Positions 8,801 to 17,295 of a stretch of 55,218 bases of DNA are shown here, piece after piece. The DNA comes from Blastococcus atacamensis (lineage in GTDB: Bacteria; Actinomycetota; Actinomycetes; Mycobacteriales; Geodermatophilaceae). Numbering within the stretch: position 1 is the first letter of the stretch; each line of letters opens with the position of its first letter. The notes beneath the pieces were generated by a model. It did no database searches. It was not told the DNA's origin and saw only the letters and a list, made by a program, of their open reading frames with translations. The DNA is taken from positions 1 through 55,218 of the forward strand of contig NZ_POQU01000015.1 in assembly GCF_002938425.1 (NCBI RefSeq), read 5' to 3'. Made by a program: the position numbers and the translations under genes.

Positions 8801-9806
8801 GCTGGTCGGCCGACGAGAGCCGGCTGTAGAGCGGCACGATCTCGGTGTTCGGGAGTGCCTGCTCGGCCAGCGCGTCCTGGGTGTCGCGGATCTCCCGCTC
8901 GCCGGCGAGGAACACCAGGATGTCGCCCGGGCCCTCGGCGACCAGCTCGTCGACGGCGTCGACGATGGCGGTGACCTGGTCTCTCTCCGGGTCGTAGCCC
9001 TCGTCGTCCGCTTTCACATCGGGGTCGACGACGGGGCGGTAGCGGACCTCCACCGGGTACGTGCGGCCGCTGACCTCCACCACCGGGGCGTTGCCGAAGT
9101 GCTTGGCCACCCGTTCGACGTCGATGGTCGCGGAGGTGATGACCAGCTTGAGGTCGGGCCGCTTCGGCAGCAGCTGGGCGAGGTAGCCCAGCAGGAAGTC
9201 GATGTTGAGGCTCCGCTCGTGCGCCTCGTCGAGGATGATCGTGTCGTACTGGCGCAGCAGCCGGTCGTGCGCGATCTCGGCGAGCAGGACGCCGTCGGTC
9301 ATCAGCTTGACCAGGGTGGAGTCCGACACCTGGTCGTTGAAGCGCATCTTGTAGCCGACGGCCTCGCCCAGTGGCGTCCCAAGCTCCTCGGCGATGCGCT
9401 CGGCGACGCTGCGCGCGGCGATCCGTCGTGGCTGGGTGTGCCCGATCCGCCCCGCGACGCCCCGCCCCAGCTCGAGGGCGATCTTCGGCAGCTGGGTGGT
9501 CTTGCCCGATCCGGTCTCACCGGCGACCACCACGACCTGGGCGTCCCGGAGGGCTGCGGCGATGTCCTCCCGGCGGCCGCTGACCGGCAGGTCCTCGGGA
9601 TAGGTGATGACCGGGACGGCGGCCCGCCGGCGGGCGATCCGCTCCTCGGCGACGACGACGTCGGCGGCGATTCGTTCGCGCTGCCGCGCGCGAGCCTGCG
9701 GGTCCCGGGTGCGCCGCAGGCCGTCGAGCCGCCGGCGCAGCCGGTGCTCGTCGGCGATCGTCAGGGACGCCAGGCGCGCGCGGAGGTCGTCGTGCGGAGA
9801 ACTCAC
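5841..9806 (-). CDS. hrpA: ATP-dependent RNA helicase HrpA (DEAH box)
   Basis: This 1321-residue full-length HrpA-type helicase has motif I GETGSGKT (96-103), the Ia region TQPRR, motif II DEAH (193-196) and motif III SAT, then the helicase C-terminal core with QRSGRCGR, an OB-like region and the long HrpA C-terminal domain (DUF3418-type). HrpA unwinds structured RNA and in other bacteria helps rescue stalled ribosomes. The ATG at 9806 gives the normal N-terminus. Its last codons are duplicated just downstream. Confidence 0.95.
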   Translation of the reverse strand: MSSPHDDLRARLASLTIADEHRLRRRLDGLRRTRDPQARARQRERIAADVVVAEERIARRRAAVPVITYPEDLPVSGRREDIAAALRDAQVVVVAGETGSGKTTQLPKIALELGRGVAGRIGHTQPRRIAARSVAERIAEELGTPLGEAVGYKMRFNDQVSDSTLVKLMTDGVLLAEIAHDRLLRQYDTIILDEAHERSLNIDFLLGYLAQLLPKRPDLKLVITSATIDVERVAKHFGNAPVVEVSGRTYPVEVRYRPVVDPDVKADDEGYDPERDQVTAIVDAVDELVAEGPGDILVFLAGEREIRDTQDALAEQALPNTEIVPLYSRLSSADQHKVFAPHTGRRIVLATNVAETSLTVPGIRYVVDPGTARISRYSHRTKVQRLPIEPVSQASARQRSGRCGRLGPGIAIRLYTEADFEARPEFTDPEILRTNLASVLLQMAALDLGDVAEFPFVDPPDRRAVNDGVALLEELGALDADGGLTDTGRSLATLPLDPRLARMVVEADRRGVLEEVLVIAAGLTIQDPRERPAEHQQAADELHRRFADENSDFLALLNLWRYLEEQQEALSGNQFRRTVKREFLHYLRIREWQDLHGQLRGTARRLGMNLGDAAAEPDERGISAALLAGLLTNIGLQVEPVKGRDGKPGRPGREYLGTRNTRFVLAPGTPLAKKPPRWVVAAEIVETSRLFARTVARIDPEEVERLADHLVKRQYSEPRWDAKRGSVVATERVTLHGLPVVVGRRVQYGSIDPVVSRELFIRHALVQGEWSTHHAFWADNQRALERVAELEERARRRDIGVDDETVFELYDARIPADVVSTRHFDRWWKRARHEQPGLLTFTPEMLTNAAAAAQVRPEDYPDEVRLDAGAGGSRLTLPLSYAFDPGAAEDGVTVDVPLGVLDAVAQRTAGETLAFTVPGLRAELVTELLRSLPKQLRRALVPIPDRVRAVLPLIDAAEPLLPALERELRRAVGVVVPPDAWQPAQVPGHLRATFRVLDDQHRTLATGKDLSALKAQVAPQARASLARAASDLERTGQTAWTFGTLPETVEVQRGGHVVPAHLALVDEGATVGVRVVPTAAEAARLTRLGARRLLVLVAGSPVKQVVKGLGPATRLALQFNPDGEIPDLVADCVDAAADELIAAAGGPPRDEAAFAGLVTAAKAQLPQLAADTVRRVEAVLTRAREVAVAIGAAPGRRVPEAAVADLRRQMTGLLHRGFVAATGRRRLPDLVRYLTAMTHRLEKLPANAVRDQLWMQQVAAVTEDYERLRRQVPSTGASDDPVVRVRWMIEELRVALFAQVVGTPRPVSEQRIYKAIDAILG

Positions 9807-9901
9807 CGGCGTGCTCGCGTTCCTCTCGGGGTGGACGGGTAGGCGGGGCAGGCCCTCAAGGGTCCCATCTCCGGCCGTCGTCCACTGTCGGCCATGTCAC
9901 A

Positions 9902-9956
9902 TGCGTGCACCGTGCACCTTGTTGCTTGCACCCTGCAACGGCTTGTACCGTGCAAC
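9902..9956. promoter_or_regulatory. Direct repeats upstream of the MarR gene (candidate operators)
   Basis: The 16-mers gcttgcaccctgcaac (9924-9939) and gcttgtaccgtgcaac (9941-9956) differ at two positions and are spaced 17 bp start to start. A related tgcgtgcaccgtgcac lies at 9902-9917. They end about 30 bp before the marR-type start, where a MarR repressor would be expected to bind. Confidence 0.6.
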
Positions 9957-9987
9957 TCTTCCTGATTCCTACGCGTCCGAGGTGCCC

Positions 9988-10491
9988 ATGCCGGCTGGAA
10001 GCGCGCCCGACCGCGACGCGCACGTCGCCGTCCTCGCCGAGCAGCTGCCGCGGATGATGCGGGTGCTGCACGGGCTGAAGAGCCAGCAGACAGCCGATGC
10101 CCGCGACCGTGCCGCCCTCGTGCTGCTCTTCCCGCTGAGCCGTCTCGGCGCGCTGCGGCAGAGCGCCCTGGCCGACCTGGTGCACGCCGATCCCTCCACC
10201 GTGAGCCGGCACGTGGCCACCCTCGTGGACCAGGGCCTGGTGCGGCGGATCGCGGACGAGTCCGACGGCCGCGCCTCGCGGCTCGTCGTCACCGACGCCG
10301 GCCACGCGGCCCTCGACGACCTGCGCCGGGAGCGCGAGTCCCATCTGGGCTCGATCACCGCCGACTGGTCCGACGCCGACCTCGCCACCCTCACCGACCT
10401 GTTCGGCCGGCTCCTGGACGGCCTCGCGGCCGCCCTGCCCGCCGGCACCCCGTCCCGCCCGAGCACGTCTTCCGCGAAGGACCCCGCATGA
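9988..10491 (+). CDS. MarR-family transcriptional regulator
   Basis: This 167-residue winged-helix protein has the MarR layout: N-terminal dimerisation helix (LPRMMRVLHGL), HTH QSALADLVHADPSTVSRHV, a wing containing DGRASRL, and a C-terminal helix. It probably represses the efflux pump that follows. The start ATG has cgagg six bases upstream and its TGA overlaps the ATG of the MFS gene (ATGA), a tight two-gene operon. Three related 16-bp repeats just upstream are candidate operators. The inducing ligand is unknown. Confidence 0.9.
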   Translation: MPAGSAPDRDAHVAVLAEQLPRMMRVLHGLKSQQTADARDRAALVLLFPLSRLGALRQSALADLVHADPSTVSRHVATLVDQGLVRRIADESDGRASRLVVTDAGHAALDDLRRERESHLGSITADWSDADLATLTDLFGRLLDGLAAALPAGTPSRPSTSSAKDPA

Positions 10492-12245
10492 GCCAGACCA
10501 CGTCCCGCGACACCGCGGCCCAGCGTCGGGAGGCCCGCGCCGCAGCCGCGGCACCGGGTGCCGACGGCGCGTTCTCGCACCGGCAGATCGTCACGATCCT
10601 GGTCGGCCTGATGGTCGCCATGTTCCTCGCGGCGCTGGACCAGACCGTCGTCGCCACGGCCATCCGCACGATCGCCGACGACCTGCAGGGCTACGACCTC
10701 CAGGCGTGGGCGACCACGGCGTTCCTGATCACCTCGACGATCTCGACGCCGCTGTACGGGAAGCTGTCCGACATCTACGGCCGCCGGCCGTTCTACCTCT
10801 TCGCCATCGCGATCTTCGTCATCGGCTCCGCGCTGTGCGGCATCGCCGACACCATGTACCAGCTGGCCGCCTTCCGGGCCGTGCAGGGCATCGGCGCCGG
10901 TGGCCTGATGTCGCTGGCTCTGGCCATCATCGGCGACATCGTGCCGCCGCGGGAGCGGTCGAAGTACCAGGGCTACTTCATGGCCGTCTTCGGCACCTCG
11001 AGCGTCCTGGGCCCCGTCATCGGCGGCTTCTTCGCCGGCCACGACTCGATCGTCGGCCTCGACGGCTGGCGCTGGATCTTCTGGATCAACGTCCCGCTGG
11101 GCCTGCTGGCCTTCGCCTCCGTGTGGCGGGTGCTGCACCTGCCGCACGAGCGCCGCGACCACCGGATCGACTGGCCCGGCGCCCTCGCGCTGATCACCTT
11201 CCTCGTGCCGCTGCTGATCATCGCCGAGCAGGGCCGGACCTGGGGCTGGGACTCCGGTCGCGCGGTGCTCTGCTACGCGATCGGCGCGGTCGGCTTCGTG
11301 GCGTTCGTGCTCGTCGAACGGACCTACCGGGACGACGCCCTGCTGCCCCTGCGGCTCTTCCGCAACCGCAGCTTCGCCGTCAGCGGCATCGGCTCCATCG
11401 TGATGGGTGCCGGCATGTTCGGCGGGCTGCTGCTGCTCCCCCAGTACCTGCAGATCGTGCACGGCTCCAGCGCCACCGTCGCGGGTCTGCAGATGATCCC
11501 GCTCGTCGCCGGCATCATGACCGGCGCGATGAGCTCGGGCATCGCGATCTCCAAGACCGGCAAGTACAAGGTGTTCCCGCTGGTCGGCATCGCGCTGATG
11601 GTCATCGCGCTGGTCTCGATGTCGTTCGTGGTGGGCGCCGACACCTCGATCTGGGCGATCGTCCCGTTCATGGTGATGCTGGGCCTGGGCCTGGGCTTCA
11701 ACTTCCAGCCGGTGATCCTCGCGGTGCAGAACGCCGTCTCCCCGCGCGAGATGGGCGTGGCGACGTCGTCGGTCACGTTCTTCCGGCAGATGGGCGGCAC
11801 CATCGGCACCGCCGCCTTCCTGTCGATCCTGTTCACCCGGCTGCCCGAGGACATCGGCGCCCGGGTGCAGGACGCGGCGGCACAGGACCCGCGGGTGGCG
11901 GAGGCCGTGCAGAGCGGTCAGCTGCAGACCGGCGACCTGTCCGACACCTCGTTCATCCAGCAGCTGCCCGGCTTCCTCGCGCAGCCGTTCAAGGCCGGGT
12001 TCTCCGACTCGATCGACCTGGTGTTCCTCATCGCCGCCTGCGTGGTGGCGGTCGGGTTCTTCGTGTTCCTCTTCCTGCCCCAGCTGGCGCTGAGCAACAA
12101 GTCCGGCATCCAGGCGCGGCAGCAGAGCACGACGTCGACCCATGACGTGCACGACCCCGCCGAGCAGGCCACGGAGGCCGTCGGCGCGGCGGCCCCGACG
12201 TCCACCCCGGCGCCGGTCGGCCGCCCGGGCGACACCCAGCACTGA
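10488..12245 (+). CDS. MFS drug transporter, DHA2 (14-helix) family
   Basis: This 585-residue inner-membrane proton antiporter has a ~35-residue cytoplasmic N-terminus and the motif LDQTVVATAIRTI at the end of helix 1, typical of the EmrB/QacA group. YGKLSDIYGRRP is motif A after helix 2, and helix 5 carries GPVIGGFF (motif C). The C-terminal tail is long and Thr/Pro/Ala-rich. It is translationally coupled to the MarR gene, which points to multidrug or toxin efflux under MarR control. It is followed by a hairpin terminator. Confidence 0.93.
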   Translation: MSQTTSRDTAAQRREARAAAAAPGADGAFSHRQIVTILVGLMVAMFLAALDQTVVATAIRTIADDLQGYDLQAWATTAFLITSTISTPLYGKLSDIYGRRPFYLFAIAIFVIGSALCGIADTMYQLAAFRAVQGIGAGGLMSLALAIIGDIVPPRERSKYQGYFMAVFGTSSVLGPVIGGFFAGHDSIVGLDGWRWIFWINVPLGLLAFASVWRVLHLPHERRDHRIDWPGALALITFLVPLLIIAEQGRTWGWDSGRAVLCYAIGAVGFVAFVLVERTYRDDALLPLRLFRNRSFAVSGIGSIVMGAGMFGGLLLLPQYLQIVHGSSATVAGLQMIPLVAGIMTGAMSSGIAISKTGKYKVFPLVGIALMVIALVSMSFVVGADTSIWAIVPFMVMLGLGLGFNFQPVILAVQNAVSPREMGVATSSVTFFRQMGGTIGTAAFLSILFTRLPEDIGARVQDAAAQDPRVAEAVQSGQLQTGDLSDTSFIQQLPGFLAQPFKAGFSDSIDLVFLIAACVVAVGFFVFLFLPQLALSNKSGIQARQQSTTSTHDVHDPAEQATEAVGAAAPTSTPAPVGRPGDTQH

Positions 12246-12263
12246 CCCCCGAGAGTCGGGAAA

Positions 12264-12293
12264 CCGGGGTTCCGAGGCCGCTCGGGACCCCGG
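12264..12293. terminator. Hairpin terminator after the MFS gene
   Basis: A 13-bp stem with one mismatch (ccggggttccgag paired with ctcgggaccccgg) and a four-base loop lies 19 bp after the stop codon and is followed by a C-rich tract. Confidence 0.65.
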
Positions 12294-12365
12294 TCCCCCC
12301 GCTCTCGGCGTTCGTCGGCAGGGAGCGCGTGGCCGCGGTGTCGGCCGGAGGGCGACAATGTCGTC

Positions 12366-14162
12366 GTGCCGTCGTCTTCCTTGATCCTGTCCCGCCGCGA
12401 CCTGGACTTCCTGCTGCACGAGTGGCTCGACGTCGAATCGCTGACCAAGCGGTCGCGGTTCTCCGAGCACTCCCGGGAGACCTTCGACGCGGTCATGGAC
12501 CTCGCCCAGCAGATCGCCACGGACCACTTCGCGCCGCACAACCGAACGGCGGACGAGAACGAGCCGCACATGGTCGACGGCAAGGCCGTGCTGATCCCCG
12601 AGGTGGCGAAGGCGCTGAAGGTCTTCACCGACGCCGGACTGATGGCCGGCTCGTTCGACGAGGAGTACGGCGGCATGCAGCTGCCGCACACCGTCGGGCA
12701 GGCCGTGTTCGCCTGGTTCAAGGCGGCGAACGTCGGCACGTCGGCCTATCCGTTCCTCACGATGGGCAACGCGCGCCTGCTGCTGGCGCACGGCAGCCAG
12801 GAGCAGATCGACACCTACGTGCGGCCCGAGCTCGAGGGCCGCTGGTTCGGCACCATGGCACTGTCGGAGCCGCAGGCCGGGTCGTCCCTGGCCGACATCA
12901 CCACCAAGGCCGTGCCCCAGGACGACGGCACCTACCGGCTCAGCGGCAACAAGATGTGGATCTCCGGCGGCGACCACGAGCTGACCGAGAACATCGTCCA
13001 CCTCGTGCTGGCCAAGATCCCCGGCGGTCCGCCCGGGGTGAAGGGCATCTCGCTGTTCATCGTGCCGAAGTTCCTGGTCAACCCCGACGGGTCGCTCGGT
13101 GAGCGCAACGACGTCGTCCTGGCCGGGCTCAACCACAAGATGGGCTACCGGGGGACGACGAACACGCTGCTGAACTTCGGCGAGGGCGTGCACACCCCCG
13201 GCGGGCAGGCCGGCGCGGTCGGCTACCTCGTCGGCGAGGCGCACCGGGGCCTCACCTACATGTTCCACATGATGAACGAGGCGCGGATCGGCGTCGGCGT
13301 GGGCGCGACAGTGCTGGCCTACACCGGTTACCTGCACGCGCTGGAGTACGCCCGCACCCGGACGCAGGGCCGGCCGGCCGGCGCCAAGGACCCGGCGTCG
13401 CCGATGGTGCCGATCATCGAGCACACCGACGTCCGTCGGATGCTGCTCGCGGCCAAGTCCTACGCCGAGGGCGGCATGGCCCTGGGCCTGTACTGCGCGC
13501 GGCTGGTCGACGAGGAGCAGACGGCCGAGTCCCCCGAGGACCGGACCAGGGCGCACCTGTTGCTCGACATGCTGACGCCGGTCGCGAAGGCGTGGCCCTC
13601 GCAGTGGGGCCTGGTCGCCAACGATCTCGCCATCCAGGTGCACGGCGGCTACGGCTACACCCGCGACTACCCGGTCGAGCAGTTCTACCGCGACAACCGG
13701 CTCAACCCGATCCACGAGGGCACGCAGGGCATCCAGTCCCTGGACCTGCTGGGCCGCAAGGTCGTCATGCAGGGCGGCGCGGGCCTGGCCCTGCTCGGGG
13801 AGACGATCACCACCACGACGGCGCGCGCCGCGGGCACGGAGTGGGCCGGCTTCGCCGACGACCTCGACGCCGCCGTGGCCCGGATGGGCGCGGTGACCGC
13901 CACCCTGTGGGGCAGCGGCGACCCCGACCTGGCGCTGGCCAACTCGCACGTCTACCTGGAGGCGGCGGGACACATCGTGGTGGCATGGCTGTGGCTGGAG
14001 CAGGCGCTGGCCTGCAAGGGCGCCACGAGCGACTTCCACGAGGGCAAGCGCGCGGCGGCACGCTACTTCTGGCGCTGGGAGCTTCCGCGCACCCGCGGCT
14101 GGTTCGACCTGCTGGAGTCCCTCGACCGCACGGTCCTGGACACCCCGGCGACCATCCTCTGA
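12366..14162 (+). CDS. Large acyl-CoA dehydrogenase (FadE5/DmdC-like)
   Basis: This 598-residue flavoenzyme is about 200 residues longer than a classical acyl-CoA dehydrogenase. The core is present: SEPQAGSSLADI (FAD-binding strand), NKMWISGG, NHKMGYRGT and the catalytic-base region NPIHEGTQGIQSLDLLGRK. A C-terminal helical extension follows, as in FadE5-type fatty acyl-CoA dehydrogenases and DmdC. It should catalyse alpha,beta-dehydrogenation of an acyl-CoA with electrons passing to ETF; the chain length is not predictable. The GTG start lies six bases after gacaat, a -10-like box, so the mRNA may be leaderless. Confidence 0.9.
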   Translation: MPSSSLILSRRDLDFLLHEWLDVESLTKRSRFSEHSRETFDAVMDLAQQIATDHFAPHNRTADENEPHMVDGKAVLIPEVAKALKVFTDAGLMAGSFDEEYGGMQLPHTVGQAVFAWFKAANVGTSAYPFLTMGNARLLLAHGSQEQIDTYVRPELEGRWFGTMALSEPQAGSSLADITTKAVPQDDGTYRLSGNKMWISGGDHELTENIVHLVLAKIPGGPPGVKGISLFIVPKFLVNPDGSLGERNDVVLAGLNHKMGYRGTTNTLLNFGEGVHTPGGQAGAVGYLVGEAHRGLTYMFHMMNEARIGVGVGATVLAYTGYLHALEYARTRTQGRPAGAKDPASPMVPIIEHTDVRRMLLAAKSYAEGGMALGLYCARLVDEEQTAESPEDRTRAHLLLDMLTPVAKAWPSQWGLVANDLAIQVHGGYGYTRDYPVEQFYRDNRLNPIHEGTQGIQSLDLLGRKVVMQGGAGLALLGETITTTTARAAGTEWAGFADDLDAAVARMGAVTATLWGSGDPDLALANSHVYLEAAGHIVVAWLWLEQALACKGATSDFHEGKRAAARYFWRWELPRTRGWFDLLESLDRTVLDTPATIL

Positions 14163-14176
14163 GACCCCCGACAGCG

Positions 14177-14214
14177 CAGCGCCCCGCCACTCCCGAGGGA
14201 GTGGCGGGGCGCTG
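14177..14214. terminator. Strong perfect hairpin terminator
   Basis: Perfect 18-bp arms (14177-14194 and 14197-14214) around a GA turn, followed by tggttc, lie between the convergent acyl-CoA dehydrogenase and the small membrane-protein gene, so it probably serves both. Confidence 0.8.
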
Positions 14215-14231
14215 TGGTTCTCGGGTGCGGA

Positions 14232-14402
14232 CTACGCGCGGGCGACGCCCACTGCCTCCGGCGCGGCGGGACGCCCCGCCGCCGAGCGGCTGGCAGCGCG
14301 CTGCTCCTGCTCGTACCGGGCGGTGGACTGCGTGCCCATCGCGATGACCAGGGCCGTCAGGAACAGGAACCCCAGAAGGGCCACGGCCGGCCACAACATC
14401 AT
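14232..14402 (-). CDS. Small single-pass membrane protein with GTQSTARYE motif
   Basis: This 56-residue protein has an N-terminal transmembrane helix (LWPAVALLGFLFLTALVIAM) followed directly by GTQSTARYEQEQRAA and an Ala/Pro-rich tail. A ggggga purine tract lies about seven bases before the ATG-ATG start. The juxtamembrane motif recurs almost exactly in the protein at 22411-23250, so both belong to one family of membrane anchors. The function is unknown. Confidence 0.65.
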   Translation of the reverse strand: MMLWPAVALLGFLFLTALVIAMGTQSTARYEQEQRAASRSAAGRPAAPEAVGVARA

Positions 14403-14603
14403 CAGAAATCTCCCCCATGCATTTCGGTCGCCACCGCCGGGTCACGGGCGAGGCGGTACGTCGTCGAGGGGCTCTGTCCCCCGAACACCTGCGTCTCAAT
14501 CGTCCGATCAGGTACTTCACCTGACACGGTGTGAGCGGAACCACACCGAGAGGTGGTACTGCGCGCCGTCCTGGGCGCTGCGGCTGCATGGTCTGATCGA
14601 CAC

Positions 14604-16082
14604 GTGTCCGACCCCACAGCCGCCGGCACCCGCCCCGCGGTCCTGGTCGTCGCGCTGTCCCTCGGGGTGACCACCCTCTCGCTGCTGCAGAGCCTCGTGG
14701 TGCCCTCGCTGGGCCGGATCGAGGAGCAGCTGGACATCTCCGCCTCCGCGGCCGGCTGGGTGCTGACCGCCAACCTGCTCGCCGCGGCGGTGCTGACCCC
14801 GGTCCTGGGGCGGCTCGGGGACCTGCGCGGCGAGCGGCCGGTGATCCTCGGCATCCTCGCGGCGATCTCGCTGGGGACGCTGCTGGCGATCGTCACCGAG
14901 TCGCTGCCCCTGCTGCTGGTCGCCCGCGTCCTCCAGGGCGCCTCCTACGGCCTCTTCCCGCTGTCGATGAGCGTGCTGCGGCGCGAGCTCCCCAAGGAGC
15001 GGCTGAGCGTGGCGATGGCGGTGGTCAGCAGCACGCTGGCGGTGGGCGGTGTCGTCGGGCTGGTCGCCACCGGGCTGCTCACCGGCGACGACGGCGACTA
15101 CCGGCACGCGTTCTGGGTCGGACTCGCCGTCGGCCTGGTGTCCCTCGCCCTCGTCGCGTGGATGCTGCCGCACCACCCCGGCACGGCGTCCGGCCGGATC
15201 GACTGGTGGGGGGCGCTGGTCCTCGGCGCCGGCCTGGTCCTGCTCCTGCTGCCCCTCTCGCAGGGACCGAGCTGGGGCTGGGCCACGCCCGGCACCATCG
15301 GCTGCCTGGTCGGATCCGTCGTCGTGCTCGCCGGCTGGGTGGCCCTGCAGCGGCGCACCGCCGAGCCGCTCGTCCGCCCGGCGATGCTGACCGACCGGCG
15401 CACCGTCGTCCCCAACCTGGCGGGGCTCATGACGGGGATCGCGCTGTTCGCCTCCTTCCTCGCCGTCCTTGCCTACGTCCAGTCGCCGCCGGAGGTCACC
15501 GGTTACGGCTTCGGCGCCGGCGTCCTGGAGGCGGCCGTCGTCTACCTGCTGCCCGGTGGGATCGCCGGCATCGCCGTCGCCCCGTTCGCGGGCCGCCTCG
15601 TCGGCCGGTTGGGTGCCCTTCCCACGCTGGTGGCCGGCGCGACCTGCGGCGTCGTCGGGTTCGGGCTGCTCGCCGGGCTGCGCGGCGAACCCTGGCAGGT
15701 CGTCCTCGCCGGGCTGCTCACCCAGCTCTCGGTGACGGTGGCCTACGCCGCCCTGCCTGCCCTGGTCGTGCAGGCGGTCCGGGAGGACGAGACCGGTGTG
15801 GCCAACGCGGTCAACTCCATCGCCCGGTCCGTCGGGCAGGCACTCGGCAGCACGCTGGCGGTGACCTCGATCGCGGCGAGCGTGGACCCGGCCACCGGTC
15901 TGCCCCGGGCGATGGCCTTCACCCTCGTGGCCCTGATCGGCGTGGTCGCCTCCCTCGTCGTCGTGGGGATCGCGGTGGCGGGCCTGCGCGCCGGCCCCGG
16001 CCGCGGGGACGGCGCAGCCGCCGGGGAGGAGGCGGCTCCCCCCGGAGCCGGCGAGCGGTCGCCGGCGTCCGGGCTCCGCTGA
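14604..16082 (+). CDS. MFS transporter, drug-resistance type
   Basis: This 492-residue integral membrane protein has many hydrophobic helices. Helix 1 contains LQSLVVPSLGRIEEQL, motif A appears as LGRLGDLRGERP, and the later half contains AVNSIARSVGQALGST, typical of the DHA2-like efflux group. The GTG at 14604 begins the protein just before helix 1; an upstream ATG would add a run with no membrane character. It has no linked regulator. The substrate is unknown, drug export most likely. Confidence 0.88.
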   Translation: MSDPTAAGTRPAVLVVALSLGVTTLSLLQSLVVPSLGRIEEQLDISASAAGWVLTANLLAAAVLTPVLGRLGDLRGERPVILGILAAISLGTLLAIVTESLPLLLVARVLQGASYGLFPLSMSVLRRELPKERLSVAMAVVSSTLAVGGVVGLVATGLLTGDDGDYRHAFWVGLAVGLVSLALVAWMLPHHPGTASGRIDWWGALVLGAGLVLLLLPLSQGPSWGWATPGTIGCLVGSVVVLAGWVALQRRTAEPLVRPAMLTDRRTVVPNLAGLMTGIALFASFLAVLAYVQSPPEVTGYGFGAGVLEAAVVYLLPGGIAGIAVAPFAGRLVGRLGALPTLVAGATCGVVGFGLLAGLRGEPWQVVLAGLLTQLSVTVAYAALPALVVQAVREDETGVANAVNSIARSVGQALGSTLAVTSIAASVDPATGLPRAMAFTLVALIGVVASLVVVGIAVAGLRAGPGRGDGAAAGEEAAPPGAGERSPASGLR

Positions 16083-16191
16083 GCCCGGCGTCGCGACCGA
16101 TATGGAACCGTCACCGGCGCGTCCGGCATGGAACGGGAACGTCCGGGGAACCGAGGGGGACGACCGCCCTCGCCGACCGGAGGACTTCTTC

Positions 16192-17229
16192 ATGGCCCGA
16201 GCCACCGGCTCGTCCAGCCGCACTGCGGCGGACTCCCGATCCCCAGGCAATCATGCCGCCGACCCGGCGCCGGACGACGACAACGTCAGCGGCACGCGCT
16301 CGGACTTCGCACCCACCGGCGCCGACCCGAAGCCGACCACCGGGGGCACCCTCAAGCGCACGCTGAAGGAGTTCAGCGAGGACAACCTCACCGACTGGGC
16401 CGCCGCCCTCACGTACTACGGCGTCCTCGCACTGTTCCCGGCCCTGGCCGCCCTCGCCTCCATCGTCGGCCTGTTCACCAGCCCTCAGCAGCTCAGCGAC
16501 GCGCTGACCACGGTGGTGCCGGAGAGCGCCGCCGACACCCTGGGACCGGTCATCGACCAGGTCGCCGGCAACGACACCGCCGCCGGCATCGGGCTGATCA
16601 TCGGTCTGGCCGCCGCCATCTGGTCGGCATCGGGCTACGTGGGCGCCTTCACCCGAGCGGCCAACGTCGTCTACGAGACGCCCGAGGGCCGCAAGGTGTG
16701 GAAGCTCAAGCCGCTGCAGCTGCTGGTCACCCTGATCGGTGTGCTGTTCGCCGCCGTCATCGTGGCGTTGCTCGTGCTCAGCGGCCCGGTGGTCGATGCC
16801 ATCGCCTCGGCCGTCGGGATCGGCGAGGCCGGCCAGACCGTGTGGAGCATCGCCAAGTGGCCGGTCATCCTCGTCGTGCTGGCGCTGATGATCGCCGTCC
16901 TCTACTACTCGACCCCCAACGTGCGGCTGCGCGGCTTCAAGTGGGTCAGCCCGGGGGCCGGTGCCGCCATCCTGGTCGCGGTGGTCGCATCGGCCGCGTT
17001 CGCGTTCTACGTGGCCAACTTCAGCAACTACAACGCCACGTACGGGGCCCTGGCCGGTGTCGTGATCTTCCTGATCTGGTTCTGGCTGATCAACGTCACG
17101 CTGCTGTTCGGCATCGAGCTCGACGCCGAGATCGAGCGGACCAAGGAGCTCAAGGACGGCGTCCCGCGCGCTGACAAGGAGATCCAGCTCGACGCCCGCG
17201 CCGAGCCCAAGGACAAGCAGACGACGTAA
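16192..17229 (+). CDS. YihY/BrkB-type inner membrane protein
   Basis: This 345-residue YihY/UPF0761 family protein has a disordered, Asp/Ser-rich N-terminus (~60 residues), then the family segment KEFSEDNLTDWAAALTYYGVLALFPAL, six predicted membrane helices, the ASGYVGAFTRAANVVYE block and the closing IWFWLINVTLLFGIELDAEIER. Members are called virulence factor BrkB by history, but a nuclease or transport role is unproven. The ATG at 16192 has GGAGG eight bases upstream. It is terminated by a long palindrome. Confidence 0.9.
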   Translation: MARATGSSSRTAADSRSPGNHAADPAPDDDNVSGTRSDFAPTGADPKPTTGGTLKRTLKEFSEDNLTDWAAALTYYGVLALFPALAALASIVGLFTSPQQLSDALTTVVPESAADTLGPVIDQVAGNDTAAGIGLIIGLAAAIWSASGYVGAFTRAANVVYETPEGRKVWKLKPLQLLVTLIGVLFAAVIVALLVLSGPVVDAIASAVGIGEAGQTVWSIAKWPVILVVLALMIAVLYYSTPNVRLRGFKWVSPGAGAAILVAVVASAAFAFYVANFSNYNATYGALAGVVIFLIWFWLINVTLLFGIELDAEIERTKELKDGVPRADKEIQLDARAEPKDKQTT

Positions 17230-17248
17230 GCGTCGGCCCCGCTCCAGT

Positions 17249-17292
17249 CGCGACGGTGGCCCTCTCCCGATCGGGAGAGGGCCACCGTCGCG
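17249..17292. terminator. Perfect 44-bp palindromic bidirectional terminator
   Basis: The sequence is perfectly self-complementary, with 22-bp arms centred at 17270/17271. It lies between the convergent yihY-type gene and the hemerythrin gene and almost touches the latter's stop codon, consistent with termination in both directions. Confidence 0.8.
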
Positions 17293-17295
17293 TTC

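Noticed and set aside
6090-9842. 1250-codon open frame opposite hrpA
   Set aside because: Antisense to a clear DEAH helicase; its Gly/Arg/His/Pro-rich translation has no domain and is a GC-bias shadow.
9969-14039. 1356-codon minus-strand frame across marR, the MFS pump and the acyl-CoA dehydrogenase
   Set aside because: It lies over three well-recognised plus-strand genes and its translation is low-complexity; a shadow frame.
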